DNA of 64,000 bases from Brassica napus (lineage: Eukaryota > Streptophyta > Magnoliopsida > Brassicales > Brassicaceae), in contig NC_063436.1 of assembly GCF_020379485.1 (NCBI RefSeq), positions 30,316,423 through 30,380,422 on the forward strand, read 5' to 3'. The translations under genes were made by a program, and so were the position numbers. The notes beneath the pieces were generated by a model. It was not told the origin of the DNA, ran no database searches, and worked only from the letters and a program-made list of their open reading frames with translations. Below are positions 43,644-54,656 of this stretch, piece by piece; position 1 is the stretch's first letter, and each line of letters begins with the position of its first letter.

Positions 43644-45989
43644 TTAGTAGCCAGGGAACATTGGAGGTGGTGGCGATGCGTATTGGTGGCCGACGAAAGG
43701 TGGTAGGATGAACTCATCACTTGGGGCTGGTTCTTGTGCCAGCGGCACCTCTTTCTTTTCCACCGGTGGCGGTGGCGAGTTAACCGGGGGAGGTGGTGGC
43801 GAGTGAACAGGTGGAGGTGGCGAATGGACTGGTGGCGGCGGGGAATGTACCGGTGGGGGTGGTGGTGAAAAAACAGGTGGTGGAGGAGAGTAGACAGGCG
43901 GAGGTGGTGGGGAGTGGACTGGCGGTGGAGGAGAGTGGACAGGAGGTGGCGGAGAGTGAACTGGTGGTGGTGGAGAGTGGACTGGGGGAGGAGGAGGTGG
44001 CGGAGAGTGAACCGGTGGAGGAGGTGGTGGTGGAGAGTGAACCGGTGGTGGTGGAGAGTAAACTGGTGGAGGTGGTGGTGGTGGTGGTGGAGAGTGAACC
44101 GGTGGTGGTGGAGAGTGAACTGGTGGAGGAGGTGGTGGCGGAGAGTGGACCGGTGGTGGTGGGGAGTGGACTGGTGGTGGTGGAGAGTGGACCGGCGGTG
44201 GAGGAGAGTGAACCGGGGGTGGAGGAGAGTGGACCGGTGGTGGTGGAGAGTGGACTGGCGGTGGAGGAGAGTGTACCGGCGGTGGAGGAGAGTGAACCGG
44301 TGGTGGTGGAGAGTGGACTGGTGGTGGCGGAGAATGAACCGGTGGTGGTGGTGAGTTAACCGGTGGTGGCGGAGAGTGAACCGGTGGTGGTGGAGAGTAA
44401 ACTGGTGGAGGAGGTGAAGGAAGAGGAGGAGAAAGAAGTGGTGGAGAGCTTACCGGAGTTGGTGGAGGAGAGAAAACCACCGGAGGTTGGGATTCATGAG
44501 GTGGAGGAGGACTGCGTCGGTTACCCACTGGAGATTGATCGTAAGGATCATCCGGTTGGGGTGACTCTTTTGGTGGTTGTGGTTTATGAGTTGGAACTGG
44601 AGATGGTTTGTGAACAGGCGTAGTTGGAACTGGTGATGGTTTGTGAACAGGCGTAGTTGGAACTGGCGATGGCTTGTGAACCGGCGATGGTTTGTGAACA
44701 GGTGTAGTTGGAACTGGCGATGGTTTGTGAACAGGCGTAGTTGGAACTGGCGATGGCTTATGAACCGGCGATGGTCTCGACGGAGTAGAGGAGCCGCCAC
44801 CAGCGCATTTGTCCTTGCTACAGTCAACCGGACGGCTGATCACTACTGCACATTCCTGGGCGGACCGTTGGTCTGGTCGATGAGGTAAGCAATTACGTAC
44901 GTCGTCCAATTCAATCTCCTTCCGACCACCACCGGGAACACACGAACCACCTTGTCCATTGAAGTAATTGTAGGAGTAAGTGAAGTTCACCAAATTAGGC
45001 AACTTGCAAATGTTATCCGCTACTAATCCGGTCAGTTTATTCTCGGAGATATCAAATTCCTCCACACCCGTTAACCCGACAAAACTTGTCGGGAGACGAC
45101 CAATGAACGTGTTCTTGCTTGCATCGAAAAGCGTCACATTCGACAGCTTTCCGATTTCAGACGGGAAACAACCGCCTAACTTGTTGTCCATAAAGACAAC
45201 CTCATTGAGATTCTTCATGTTTCCGATACTTTTAGGAATACATCCGGTGAATTTATTGTTAGCAAAACTCACAACCGTGGCTGGAGATTCTCCTAGAGAT
45301 TCAGGAATCGTCGAGGTGAATCTATTGTTGTTCAAGAAAATAGCGTCTAGCTCTTTCTTGAACAGCTCTGAAGGGACTTGACCTTCAAAATCATTGAACC
45401 TAAGGTCGATGAATTTAACATCAGGCCATGCGAGGACGACTTCAGGGAAAGGTCCAACAAAACGATTATTACTGACATCAAATTCATGCATCAGCTTCAG
45501 CTTCTCAAAGCTCTTAGGGATGATACCACAAAACCTGTTAGAATTCAAATGGAACAAAGCAACATCTGTCATCAAACCAAGCTCAGCAGGCAAATGCCCT
45601 GCGATATCCGCGCCATTAAGGTCAACACCAGCTACGACGGTGACATCAGGATCATCAAGAGCCGGTGCACAAACCACACCGTTGTAGCCACATACGTGAG
45701 GTCCATGCCAGTTTCCTGTTGTGTTAAACGGATCCGAAAAAAACGCCTTTTTCCAAGTTTGAAGAGCTATGTAAGCTCTTTTAAGTCTTGTGTTTGCAAA
45801 TGTAGCCTTGAGGTCAACCTCGTATTCAATGTCATCAGGAAGTTCACCGTTTGCTGGTAATGTCAAGAGCTGTCGCTGCACGATGAAGGCAGCTTCTGTA
45901 TCGGTCAGGGCAAATGCGACAAAGGAGGAGGACAAGAGGAAGAAGAACAAGAGGAAGATGCAACACACAAAGGAAGGAGGTTTAGCCAT
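43644..45989 (-). CDS. Leucine-rich repeat extensin, pollen type (LRX11/PEX-like, At4g33970)
   Basis: An intron-less minus-strand gene of 781 residues. The ATG at 45989 opens MAKPPSFVCCIFLLFFF, a signal peptide. An in-frame ATG 17 codons upstream (46040) would bury it, so the inner start is preferred. An N-terminal domain with CGYNGVVC and about ten LRRs (DLNGADIAGHLPAELG to NKLTGLVADNIC) is followed by a Cys-rich hinge (CLPHRPDQRSAQECAVV). A HKPSPVPTTPV repeat block and a long extensin tail of SPPPPVHS units come next, and the protein ends PPPPMFPGY. LRX proteins sit in the cell wall, bind RALF peptides through the LRRs and are anchored by the extensin part. The pollen clade (LRX8-11) guards pollen-tube wall integrity. 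The repeat count may vary between genotypes. Confidence 0.93.
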   Translation of the reverse strand: MAKPPSFVCCIFLLFFFLLSSSFVAFALTDTEAAFIVQRQLLTLPANGELPDDIEYEVDLKATFANTRLKRAYIALQTWKKAFFSDPFNTTGNWHGPHVCGYNGVVCAPALDDPDVTVVAGVDLNGADIAGHLPAELGLMTDVALFHLNSNRFCGIIPKSFEKLKLMHEFDVSNNRFVGPFPEVVLAWPDVKFIDLRFNDFEGQVPSELFKKELDAIFLNNNRFTSTIPESLGESPATVVSFANNKFTGCIPKSIGNMKNLNEVVFMDNKLGGCFPSEIGKLSNVTLFDASKNTFIGRLPTSFVGLTGVEEFDISENKLTGLVADNICKLPNLVNFTYSYNYFNGQGGSCVPGGGRKEIELDDVRNCLPHRPDQRSAQECAVVISRPVDCSKDKCAGGGSSTPSRPSPVHKPSPVPTTPVHKPSPVPTTPVHKPSPVHKPSPVPTTPVHKPSPVPTTPVHKPSPVPTHKPQPPKESPQPDDPYDQSPVGNRRSPPPPHESQPPVVFSPPPTPVSSPPLLSPPLPSPPPPVYSPPPPVHSPPPPVNSPPPPVHSPPPPVHSPPPPVHSPPPPVHSPPPPVHSPPPPVHSPPPPVHSPPPPVHSPPPPVHSPPPPVHSPPPPPPPVHSPPPPVHSPPPPPPPPPVYSPPPPVHSPPPPPPPVHSPPPPPPPVHSPPPPVHSPPPPVHSPPPPVHSPPPPPVYSPPPPVFSPPPPPVHSPPPPVHSPPPPVHSPPPPPVNSPPPPVEKKEVPLAQEPAPSDEFILPPFVGHQYASPPPPMFPGY
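43740..44450. repeat. Extensin SPPPPVHS coding repeat
   Basis: About 24-base units, mostly GGTGGTGGTGGAGAGTGRAC on the plus strand, code SPPPPVHS with V(Y/N/F) variants and longer proline runs. The array explains the long frames seen on the opposite strand here. Confidence 0.9.
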
Positions 45990-46049
45990 GGCTAAAACAG
46001 AAACCTTGGAAAAGGCCCAAGGCTGTTTATAGATGGGCATGAGAGGGTT

Positions 46050-46780
46050 AAAGGAGGATAGAGATGTGTGTTATTAATAACCCAACGTTGCAAGCACCAA
46101 CGGTTTTTCTTAACATTATTTGTCTATATTTAGGGGACACTCGTTTCTTTTTGAGGATTTTGCTTCGTATCCGGAGGATATCAATAATAGAAATTGTGGT
46201 TAAAGAAAGGAAAACAAGTAACCTAAGCAGAATCTTGTTGTCAACCAAAAAGAAGCTAAGCAGAATATCTAAAATGTCGATGTATCAAAACCCGTCAATG
46301 TTATAGGAGACAGCCTTGAAAACGAGTGGTGGTTGGTTCATTAGCGAACATCCCGGAACAACGCAAATCATTTTTTTTTTCTCACTACTTTACGTGTGAC
46401 ACTAGTTACAACCCCTAAGGGATCACAACTATTATATGCTATAACGCTGTGAAAACTCAGCGGATTTAGGAATCAGGAAACCAACACTGGTGAATCCATT
46501 GTTTCTCAAGATCCTCAAAAGACTTCATATCCTAATGGCCTAAAACAAGATTTTTTTTTAACAACCCCTAAAACAATATATATATATATATATATTTCTC
46601 ATTCAAAGATCATTTTTGTAAGGTGAATGCGAAAGAACAAGAACGTATCATATTTTCTCATTTTCCTTTGTTTACATTTTCATCGATTAAAAAACGGATT
46701 TACTATCAACTATTGCATCTCACCGTAAAAAAATACTTAGTTTCACACGCTGTTAAATGTGAACATGATTCTTGCGTAAA
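46050..46780. other. LRX upstream region
   Basis: AT-rich probable promoter of the minus-strand LRX gene, with an (AT)n run at 46578-46595. No gene seen. Confidence 0.4.
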
Positions 46781-48681
46781 TCCTACTATACATTAATTGA
46801 GAAGTCATTTTAGTGACTTTTGCTTACGTGTCGATCATATATAAACTCTTACAAGATTGTTATAATTTGATTAGTCGATAATTTTTAATTTTTAATTTTT
46901 ATTTATTTATTTAAATCTTCAAAAAAAGTAAGTCTATAACCAATTAATATCACTTGCCAAAGAATTTACATAATATTAAAAATAATTATTTATGGAAACT
47001 AATTGTTTAAATTATAAAAAGTGAAATAAATTCATCATTTTTATATTTATAAAATACATAAAATAAAAAACGAAAAACAGTTTATATAAATCATTTATAA
47101 AACATTTATCAAATTGTTTATCTTTGCTCATTGTATATTTTAAATTATTATAAGAGTTTGTATGTCATCAATGAGAGCTTATAAATTAATTTATAAAATT
47201 TATTTAAAATCTCATCCTACAAGAGACTTTTTCTTATGTGTCGATCATATATGAAATCTTTAAAAATTATTATAAATTGATTGGTCAATAATATTTAATA
47301 TATATCAATTTTTTATATTTATAAAATACATAAATAATAAACGAAAAACAAACCAGAATTATATTTTATATACATTATCATAATAACTATTAACATCTTT
47401 TAAAGTTCATATTACATGCTTTATAAAACATTTATCAAATTATTTATCTTGGCTTATTGTATATTTTAAATAATCATAAGAGTTTGTAAGTCATTTATAA
47501 GAGCTTATAAATTAATTTATAAAATCTCATCCTACTATCCTACTATATATTAACTGAGAAGTCACTTAAAATAATTTTGTTTATGTGTCGGTTTTTATGA
47601 AATCTTAAAAAAATTAAATTTATTAGTCGATAACTTTAATTTTTTATTTAATTTAATTTTAATTATATTGTTTTTTTTTAAATAAGTGTATAAAAATTTA
47701 ATATCACTTGCCAAAAATCTACATAATATTACAAATAATTATTTATGGTAACTATTTGTTGAAATTATAGAAAGAATAATAATGTTTGATCCATTTTTTA
47801 TATATTTGTAAACTACATAAAATAAGAAACAATTTTTTTATTAAATATATATAATGATTTTATATTCTTATATAAAGCCATATATTTGTATATAAATTAT
47901 TTTAATAACTATTAATGTCTAATAAAATTCATACAAGCTTTATAAATCATTTATAAAAATTATAAATACACTCAGAATTTTTTTTATCTTAGCTTATCAT
48001 ATGTTTTAAATTATGATAAGAGGTTTTAAGTCATTTATACAAGTTTATAAATTAATTTATAAAATCTATTTTGAAATTTTATTTTATATTAAATGAAAAA
48101 TTACTTAATTATTTTTTTGTCAGGTGTCGATCATAGTTTGAGAAATAATATTATAATTTGATCTGTTAATGATTTTCAATTTAATTTATTTTACGAGTAA
48201 GAAAATTATTTCTAGAACAGTTTTATCATTATCCAAACGATTTAAATATATTGCCAAATAATTTATGGTAATTATATATTTAATTTATATAATATATATA
48301 ATGCTTCATCAAACAATTTTTAGGAATCATGTATTTCTAAACTATATAAAATATTTCAAAATTTTCAGTAATATATACCTTCAAAACTTAAGTAATTTTA
48401 TTAAAAACTGAATCATAAATATTATATATAATTAATTTTAGTAAAATTATCAATACAAAATATCAAAAAATATTTAAAATAGTCATATTTATCCTTTTAT
48501 AGAAAAAATCATTCTTAGAAAAATATTTAACAAAAAACATATAATGATAAAAACATATTTTTCTTATAAAAATATTTAACAAAAAATACATAATGATAGA
48601 AATATGTTTAAATTTGAAAATTATAATAAATGTAGTATTACAAAAACATTCAAATCCGCGAAATCGCGGGCATCCATCTAG
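46781..48681 (+). mobile_element. Non-autonomous Helitron with repeated head segments
   Basis: The left end TCCTACTATACATTAATTGA follows an A. The right end is the hairpin CCGCGAAATCGCGG (48656-48669), eight bases and CTAG (48678-48681), followed by T. The head motif is re-used inside: CCTACTATATATTAACTGAG at about 47540, and GTGTCGATCAT or near variants at 46828, 47238, 47585 and 48124. AT-rich throughout, no protein. Either TC at 47530 or 47538 could serve as an alternative start for a shorter element sharing the same tail. Confidence 0.7.
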
Positions 48682-49047
48682 TTTATCTTAACCAGTAGAA
48701 CCAAAAAACAATCACTATTCGAAGTATCTAAAAAGTCGCAACAAATATATTGTTCTTACAAAATGAAAACAAAAGGAAGGTAGACAAAATATGGAAGAGA
48801 AAAATAATAAAAGATTGAAAAGCTATGAAAGAAATGAGCATGACTATATCAAATGCTTCCCTTGTTAACATAGACAAAATTTAACAAAACAAAAACCAAT
48901 CCTAATTCCATCCCATACAATGCCTCTGCCTCTATAAGTCTCTCTTCAGCCTCATTCTATACAACAAGCAAAACTCTCTCACATTCATTCTCCACTTCAC
49001 TTCCTATTTTGCTTTGAATCGTTCCACATTCTGGAGCTTCACCATCC

Positions 49048-50100
49048 TTACGGCACAACCTGATCATTCAGTGAACTCTCATCGTAGTTAGCTTCTCTTC
49101 TGCGTTTCCTGGACACCCATGAATTACATCCCCTCTCTTCTACTTCTTCTCTGAAATTCTGCCCTGACACCTCTGCAGTTACAAGAAGAAAATAAAACGA
49201 TGAAGGCGAGACTTTAGACTTAAATTAGTTTTTATCAGGCAGATGAGCACTTACGTTATAAAAAAAAAAGATACATTCATGTGTAGGTTAGTGGGTGAAT
49301 AAACAAACTGGTACCTGCAGTGCATTGAGCTGGATACTCATGCCCCAAAGAATTTCTCGTAAGTGTTCTAGTAAAAGCCTTATCACCGGAGTTTTTTATT
49401 TCTTCCTTGCACAATACGTTTCCTTGATCAGCAGTCCCAATGGTATACTCGGACCACGTCTCTGAACGAGAACGTTTCTTTCCAGGGTTGAGCTTTTGCC
49501 GGCAACCATTTTGTAATAGCGTAAACTGGAAAAAAAAAAAAAAGAATGTCAGTAAGTTTCACTAAGAGGATTACAAAAAAAAATGATGTCAGAGAAGAAA
49601 CCGAACCTGATGAGTCGATGTGTGAGAGTTAGACTGCACATGACGAGTTCTAGACGTTCTCCGAGTCTCCTCCTCTCTTCCTAGTAAGGAATACAGCTGC
49701 CTAACAAATGAGTTCTCCAAAGAATCAAGATACGAGTTGTGTTTCTCGTTCGTCCAATCACCACCACATTCATTCCGCTGAAATATTTTCACAAGAAACG
49801 ATACTCCGTTACATATTCTCAGGTTACAACCACTAAAAACTCAAACTCCGATTAGTTATACAGATCACAAAACAGCATCTCATTGCATCATCTGATAATA
49901 ATGTTAGTAAGCATCAGATTTGAAGATTCCTTCCATGTTTATAAACAAAGGCTAATAATAAACAAGCGGAAGATTTGTTTTACCGTAAGAACGGACTCGA
50001 GCGAGTTTGATAGAGTCGATTCGCTCTGAGATTCAGCCGACGCCTCCGCATCGCGATCCATCTCGAGATAAATAATATTAACCTCTGAACCATTCTCCAT
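49048..50100 (-). CDS. COR28: COLD-REGULATED GENE 28-like (At4g33980)
   Basis: Four exons on the minus strand (50100-49984, 49777-49607, 49525-49315, 49172-49048) give 207 residues. Seen are MENGSEVNIIYLEMDRD at the start, the COR27/COR28 family block DWTNEKHNSYLDSLENSFV and RQLYSLLG, a middle part with NPGKKRSRSETWSEYT, and the C-terminal WVSRKRRREANYDESSLNDQ, ending VVP. COR27 and COR28 are small nuclear proteins induced by cold and blue light. They act with COP1/HY5 and the circadian clock and affect flowering and freezing tolerance. That is family knowledge. The RKRRR patch could be a nuclear signal. A promoter rich in evening elements lies upstream, supporting clock and cold control. All introns keep GT..AG borders. 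Confidence 0.9.
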
Positions 50101-50146
50101 CGTTCTTCTCCTCCAATGCTCTCCACACAACAACAATAACAACCCA

Positions 50147-50710
50147 AAAATATCTACGTCTCTTAAAGAAAAAAAAATGTGTTCGTAAGAGAGAGGAACG
50201 AAGAGATGAAAAGAGAAGATATAAAGAACAAATATCCACGTGGCGTCGCTTTTTACAAGTGTCTGATTATTGCCACGTCATTACCGACGATAAATATCTC
50301 GGACAAATATCGGTAGGATATTTTTTTTTGGGAGCTCAAGTAGAGGAGGTTTGTCTCTGTTTTTGATATTTTGTTCACATCTCTAATGAATTATTCTAGA
50401 GACGGTTAAGTTTATTTGTAACAACTATCATTAAAATATACAGTTTGAATTTTGTAGGGGTGGGCGTTCGGGTACCCGTTCGGGTTCGGGTCGGGTATTT
50501 CGGATTTTCGGGTATTTCGGTATAGAGGTACATTAATTAAAAATTAGCCACTGGTTTGGCGAATGGATATTTTTAGATCCTTGCTGACGTGGGTAGTAGC
50601 TGCGTCCAAAAATATCTGCTCATTACCAAGAAAAAAATATCTGTTCTTTTGTTTGACAAACCAAACTAAATATCTCGCGAGTCAACCAAACTATCCGGTA
50701 AGAAATATCT
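50147..50710 (-). promoter_or_regulatory. COR28-like promoter: evening-element cluster with DRE and G-box
   Basis: Within 620 bases upstream of the start codon the plus strand shows three full evening elements AAAATATCT (50147-50155, 50609-50617, 50634-50642). Three shorter AAATATCT forms lie at 50292-50299, 50668-50675 and 50703-50710. A G-box/ABRE CACGTG with GGC (50237-50244), a DRE/CRT ACCGAC (50283-50288) and CCACGTCA (50273-50280) add to the group. Evening elements bind CCA1/LHY/RVE factors, DRE binds CBF/DREB, and ABRE binds ABF bZIPs. A possible TATA (TTTATATC, minus strand, near 50224-50217) lies nearby. The upstream three sites lie beyond an inserted repeat fragment. Confidence 0.65.
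50455..50530. mobile_element. Truncated end of a hAT-like GGGTGGGC/CGGGT element
   Basis: TAGGGGTGGGCGTTCGGG starts at 50455 and is followed by CGGGT and TTTCGG units, the terminal pattern of the CCGAA-type elements described here. The second end is missing, so only a fragment remains. It splits the COR28-like upstream region. Confidence 0.5.
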
Positions 50711-50719
50711 GTCCTTTTG

Positions 50720-51445
50720 TTTAAGTTATACTACTAAATGCAGAGTCACCTCTTTTTATTACAACGGTGGTTGTACAAGTACAACATTGTTATGCCTTTT
50801 TTTTTGTCAACCATACAACATTGTTATGGCTAAACATTTAAATCTGTTCATGAATATAGTTGGGCCTAAACGGGTTACATATTAACGGACCGGATCAATC
50901 TGTTTTAACATCTTTCTTTGTGATTATTGGGGTTTTTCTTATCAAGACTCTAACTATGTATAAATCTCTCGAGAACATTTCAAAATTGTCGTCAAGTCTA
51001 CATTGTATCACAAAGCCTATACTAAAATGTGGACCTATAACCCCTAAGTTTGTTAAATACACGGCCATATTTCACAGTAAAGATGTCACTGGCATCAAAA
51101 TCTAATCGCTAGCAAAAATAAAATTATGATGGTTAGCCAATTACATGTCTCCAAGGATTTGGTTCATATAATCGAGAGTTTGAGAGAGACGAAAAGAAGA
51201 AGATGCAAAACAATTTCTTTCAACCAACTAATTCCCCAAATACAAAGAAAACCAAAGAATGGTTTACTAAATTTTTTTAAAAAAAATAGAACTGAAGAAC
51301 ATTTGATATAATAGTTTTGGTTAAACGATACCATTAGAGTCTAAAATCAAATTTCTAAACAAAAATGTCACAGCTATTTTTATCAAAACTGTCATTCCTT
51401 TGTACAATCACATCAGAACAAACAAACAATAATTCCTCAAAAACA
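50720..51445. other. Intergenic DNA between COR28-like and DUF1685 genes
   Basis: AT-rich. The frames at 50860-51105 and 51126-51311 have no recognised content. The right end is the probable 3' UTR of the DUF1685 gene. Confidence 0.4.
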
Positions 51446-52023
51446 TTAATCATTATTATTATTATTCAACATCGAATTTGGTTCGCCGGAGAATTGTCGC
51501 ACCGAACACGCAACCACCTGAGCCCATTGCTTCAACCTCAGCTTCATCGTCTCCGGATCATCACCTTCTCCAAAATCCCCCACCGTCAGATCACAGAAAC
51601 ACACATAAAAATTTACGAAATAATTAAAAAAGGTGTTTCAGACATACCTTGGTCAACGATCGTCGTGCTCGAATTACTCACTTCACCTTCCGACGCAACC
51701 GACGAAAGAGAAGAAGTCCTCGACAATCCACTCCTATACTGTTTATTAACAGCGCAGTACAGCCCCAGAGCTGGTAGAGTTTCAGACAGCCTCGGATCCA
51801 GCTCCGGCGAATCAGGCTCGAATCCGAACCCAAGCTCGATGCATCCCTTTAGCTCTTCCAGATCTTCGTCCGTCACGCTCTTGCTACGACCGAGTCGACC
51901 CGATGGTCTTTTACCTTTCTTCCTAAGCCAAGCCTCTTCCCGATCGGCGTCCGGGGACCACGAGTGCTGCTTTATCAGCGGTCTGGGCGGCGGTTGCGAC
52001 AGGGATGCGTTGCGTTTCGACAT
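51446..52023 (-). CDS. DUF1685 family protein (At4g33985-like)
   Basis: Two exons (52023-51648 and 51564-51446) join in phase to 164 residues. The first codes MSKRNASLSQPPPRPLIKQH, a basic RKKGKRPSGRLGRSKSVTDE stretch, then DEDLEELKGCIELGFGFEP and LSETLPALGLYCAVNKQY. The second codes DDPETMKLRLKQWAQVVACS, then VRQFSG and a short Asn-rich tail before TAA. These are the conserved blocks of DUF1685, a plant-only family of unknown function. Earlier annotation as 'membrane insertase' is not supported by anything visible, as there is no transmembrane helix. A Ser/Thr-rich segment (SRTSSLSSVASEGE) may be phosphorylated. Gene order beside COR28 matches Arabidopsis. Confidence 0.88.
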
Positions 52024-53070
52024 TTTGAAGCGGCTAGGTTTTTTTGTTTTTGTTTTTGTTTTTTGAGGAGCTATTCCCTCCTCTCTGTGTTTTTATTACA
52101 TACGCAAAACCGCGTGCGGAGCACTTCTTTCTATATATACTAACTTTTAGTATACTTCCATATTAATTATGTGTATAAATGGAAAGTTACTTTACTATGA
52201 AATAGTAAATCTACCCTTAACTTTATACTATATACTTCCATATATCTCTGAAAACTTTTTCTTTCTTAAACTCCAATTATTTGTTAAATATAATCCTATA
52301 CTATGGATTTCAACCTAGAAAATATGAGGTTGAAACCTTATTGTTTTGGTTTGACCAACAAAAAAAAACATTATTGTTTTGGCCAACCACCTAAGATATA
52401 TATTTTTCAAAGTAAATTGTTTATTCATTTGTAATTTTACTTTTAATAAGTCACCATGTCATTGTAAGTTGCATGGAAATAAGATAGTCAAGGGACTATT
52501 CGGAAACTTCAGACATAGTATATTCCAATAATAGAATGAGAATCGTTGACGGTAGCAGAAGCAGGAATTACAAAAGGTGGCCAGTTGGGTCAACTGGATC
52601 CGGTCCACAGCTGGTAAATTTTAATTCTGACAAACAGAATAATATGGTTATGGGATTTGCTGTTGTCATATTCTTTTTCTTTTCACTAGTTTAAAAAAAG
52701 TTAGAACTTACATAAAACCATTTTATTATGAGGCCTAAATAAGTTGTTGTCATATTTAAAACCATTTAATTTCATAGAAACATTTGCTGTTGTCATATTC
52801 ATATTGTACTCGAAATAAGTTGTTTAAAAAATTATTTTATTTTAAGAAAAAATTCGATTAGAACTTACATAAAACCATTTAATTATGAGGTATGTGACGT
52901 GTATTAATGGTAATAATTACCTCGGACAAATGAATTAAACGTAATAAATTATCTTAACAAAAGTTGCTAACAAAAGAGGGGGAAAAGCCTTCTTTTCTGT
53001 TGTAAAATAATACTAATATAAACCAAAAAATGAGGATTCAAGGATTGAAACTGTTCACACATATCATAGT
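52024..53070. other. Upstream DNA of the DUF1685 gene, no further gene
   Basis: AT-rich. The Arabidopsis neighbour, a PPR protein gene, is not visible here. A GC-rich knot CCGCGTGCGGAGC near 52112 resembles a Helitron hairpin, but no CTAG terminus accompanies it. Confidence 0.4.
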
Positions 53071-53760
53071 TAGGTTTGGACACGAATCGGATATCCGGGT
53101 TTTTGAAGGTATTTGTGATTTGCTTCGTATACCACAGATATCTAATTTTTCGATTTGCTTTACTTCGGAAAAATACGGATATTCGGAAAAACGGATATCC
53201 GAAAAATAAATAGATATTTGCAGATATTTACGAATACTTACGGATATCTCATATATTTTGATTAATGTAAGTAATCTTAAACTTTTTTTACAAATTTATT
53301 TTGTAAAATATTTTTTTTGCCTGATATATAAGATAAAAATTAAAAAAATAGTGAATCTACATATTTTATAAACTTTTTAAACTTAGTTAACAATTATAAT
53401 AAGACAAAACTTAAGAAAAAGATTATAATTGTCATAAATTTATTCATTTCCTTTTATGTAATATTTTTATATAAGTAATAATGTGAATATAATTTGTCAA
53501 ATCATATGTTAGAATAACAACTATATAATTTTATACATTTAAAATTTTAAATATAATCAAGATATACATGTATTTATATATTACCGGATCGGATATCCGC
53601 TTCCCAAAATTTTAATATTTGTGATTTGCTTCGATTTTAACGGATATTGATTTTTAGTATTTGTTTTGCTTCGAAGGTTTACGGATATCCGAAATTTTTG
53701 AATCGAATCAAAACGAGTAACAAATCAAATCAAATTTAACGGATTAAATGCTCAGTCCTA
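53071..53760. mobile_element. hAT-like non-autonomous element, GGATATCCG interior
   Basis: Left end TAGGTTTGGACACG and right end (complement) TAGGACTGAGCATT are partly alike. The flanks ATCATAGT (53063-53070) and ATCGTAGT (53761-53768) form an 8-bp duplication with one mismatch. The interior has GGATATCCG, ACGGATATT and CGGAAAAACGG units around an AT-rich centre and codes for nothing. It belongs with the elements at 20219, 22544 and 35649. Confidence 0.55.
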
Positions 53761-53768
53761 ATCGTAGT

Positions 53769-54656
53769 GTCATCTCCTGTCCTTTGCGACTGACTTTCTG
53801 CTAAAGTAATCTTAAGCTGTCCACATGACTAAGACAGGCTGTATCATGGCCGAACTAAAGACGCTTTCTTTGTTGAGACTTTAAACTTCGTAAGCAAACT
53901 TGGAATCTTTTTCCCACCCAATGTCCCTAAACCAGATAAAACCGGTTGAAATTCTGACTTCATAATTCCGGTTTGATTGAATATTGTCTCATCGGTTTTG
54001 AGACTGGCAAACTTGAGTTAGCAGTACAACGTAAAACCTTCTGGCAAACGTTACGGTCACCAGATTCAACACATATCAGCCAGTTTGCTGGAAACAAATA
54101 TTTCAGAGTTCAGTCCATGTCTAATCGTATATAAATGAATCATAACTCCCTCCTCCCTCCCCCCCCCCCCCCCCCTAACTACATTTCTAAATTGTGTAAC
54201 TACTGTATATAGATCATATCAGCTAAATTTTGAGCCCATATAAGGCCCACAACTTAAGACTACTGTATATAGATCATATAAATAGGAAATACATAGCTTT
54301 ACTTCAAACTATTTTTAGCTAAAGTATCTTTTATCGAGCATATAATCTGACAACAAATTTCTTCCATATGAAAACAATCGAAGATCTTTGGTCCACATGA
54401 TTGGATTGCGTGTAAGAGCGCAAAACCTTCGAGCTCACATTATTCGAGCCATTCACTTCACATGCATATGCATTTACTAGGAAAATATACTTTATTTTGA
54501 GGAATATGTAATAGTTTATATCTTGCTACGCCTCAAAGCTTTCTCCCAACAATCATTTATTTTTCCAGTGAAGAGATCTCCAATGGATAGACATCTTTCT
54601 GAAGAGTTCAACTACTCTTATCAACAATTAGTTTTGGACGCAAAATAAATTAACAA
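53769..54656. other. Intergenic DNA with a C17 tract
   Basis: No gene is seen. A run of 17 cytosines (54159-54175), preceded by CCCTCCTCCCTCC, stands out in otherwise AT-rich DNA. GTAACTACTGTATATAGATCATAT-like segments repeat at about 54198 and 54257. Confidence 0.5.

Noticed and set aside
43793..44623. Long plus-strand frames of Val/Glu- or Trp/Arg-rich repeats
   Set aside because: They are the opposite strand of the extensin SPPPPVHS repeat of the LRX gene.
45990..46040. LRX start at 46040
   Set aside because: It would put 17 residues before the signal peptide; the ATG at 45989 begins directly with it.
50860..51311. Two plus-strand frames of 61-81 codons as genes
   Set aside because: No family content, no promoter signal, and AT-rich intergenic setting.
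51365..52066. A 233-codon plus-strand frame
   Set aside because: It is antisense to the DUF1685 gene, whose two exons match a known family and splice in phase.
52090..52170. Another Helitron end (CCGCGTGCGGAGC)
   Set aside because: A short hairpin is present but there is no CTAG terminus at the proper distance on either strand.
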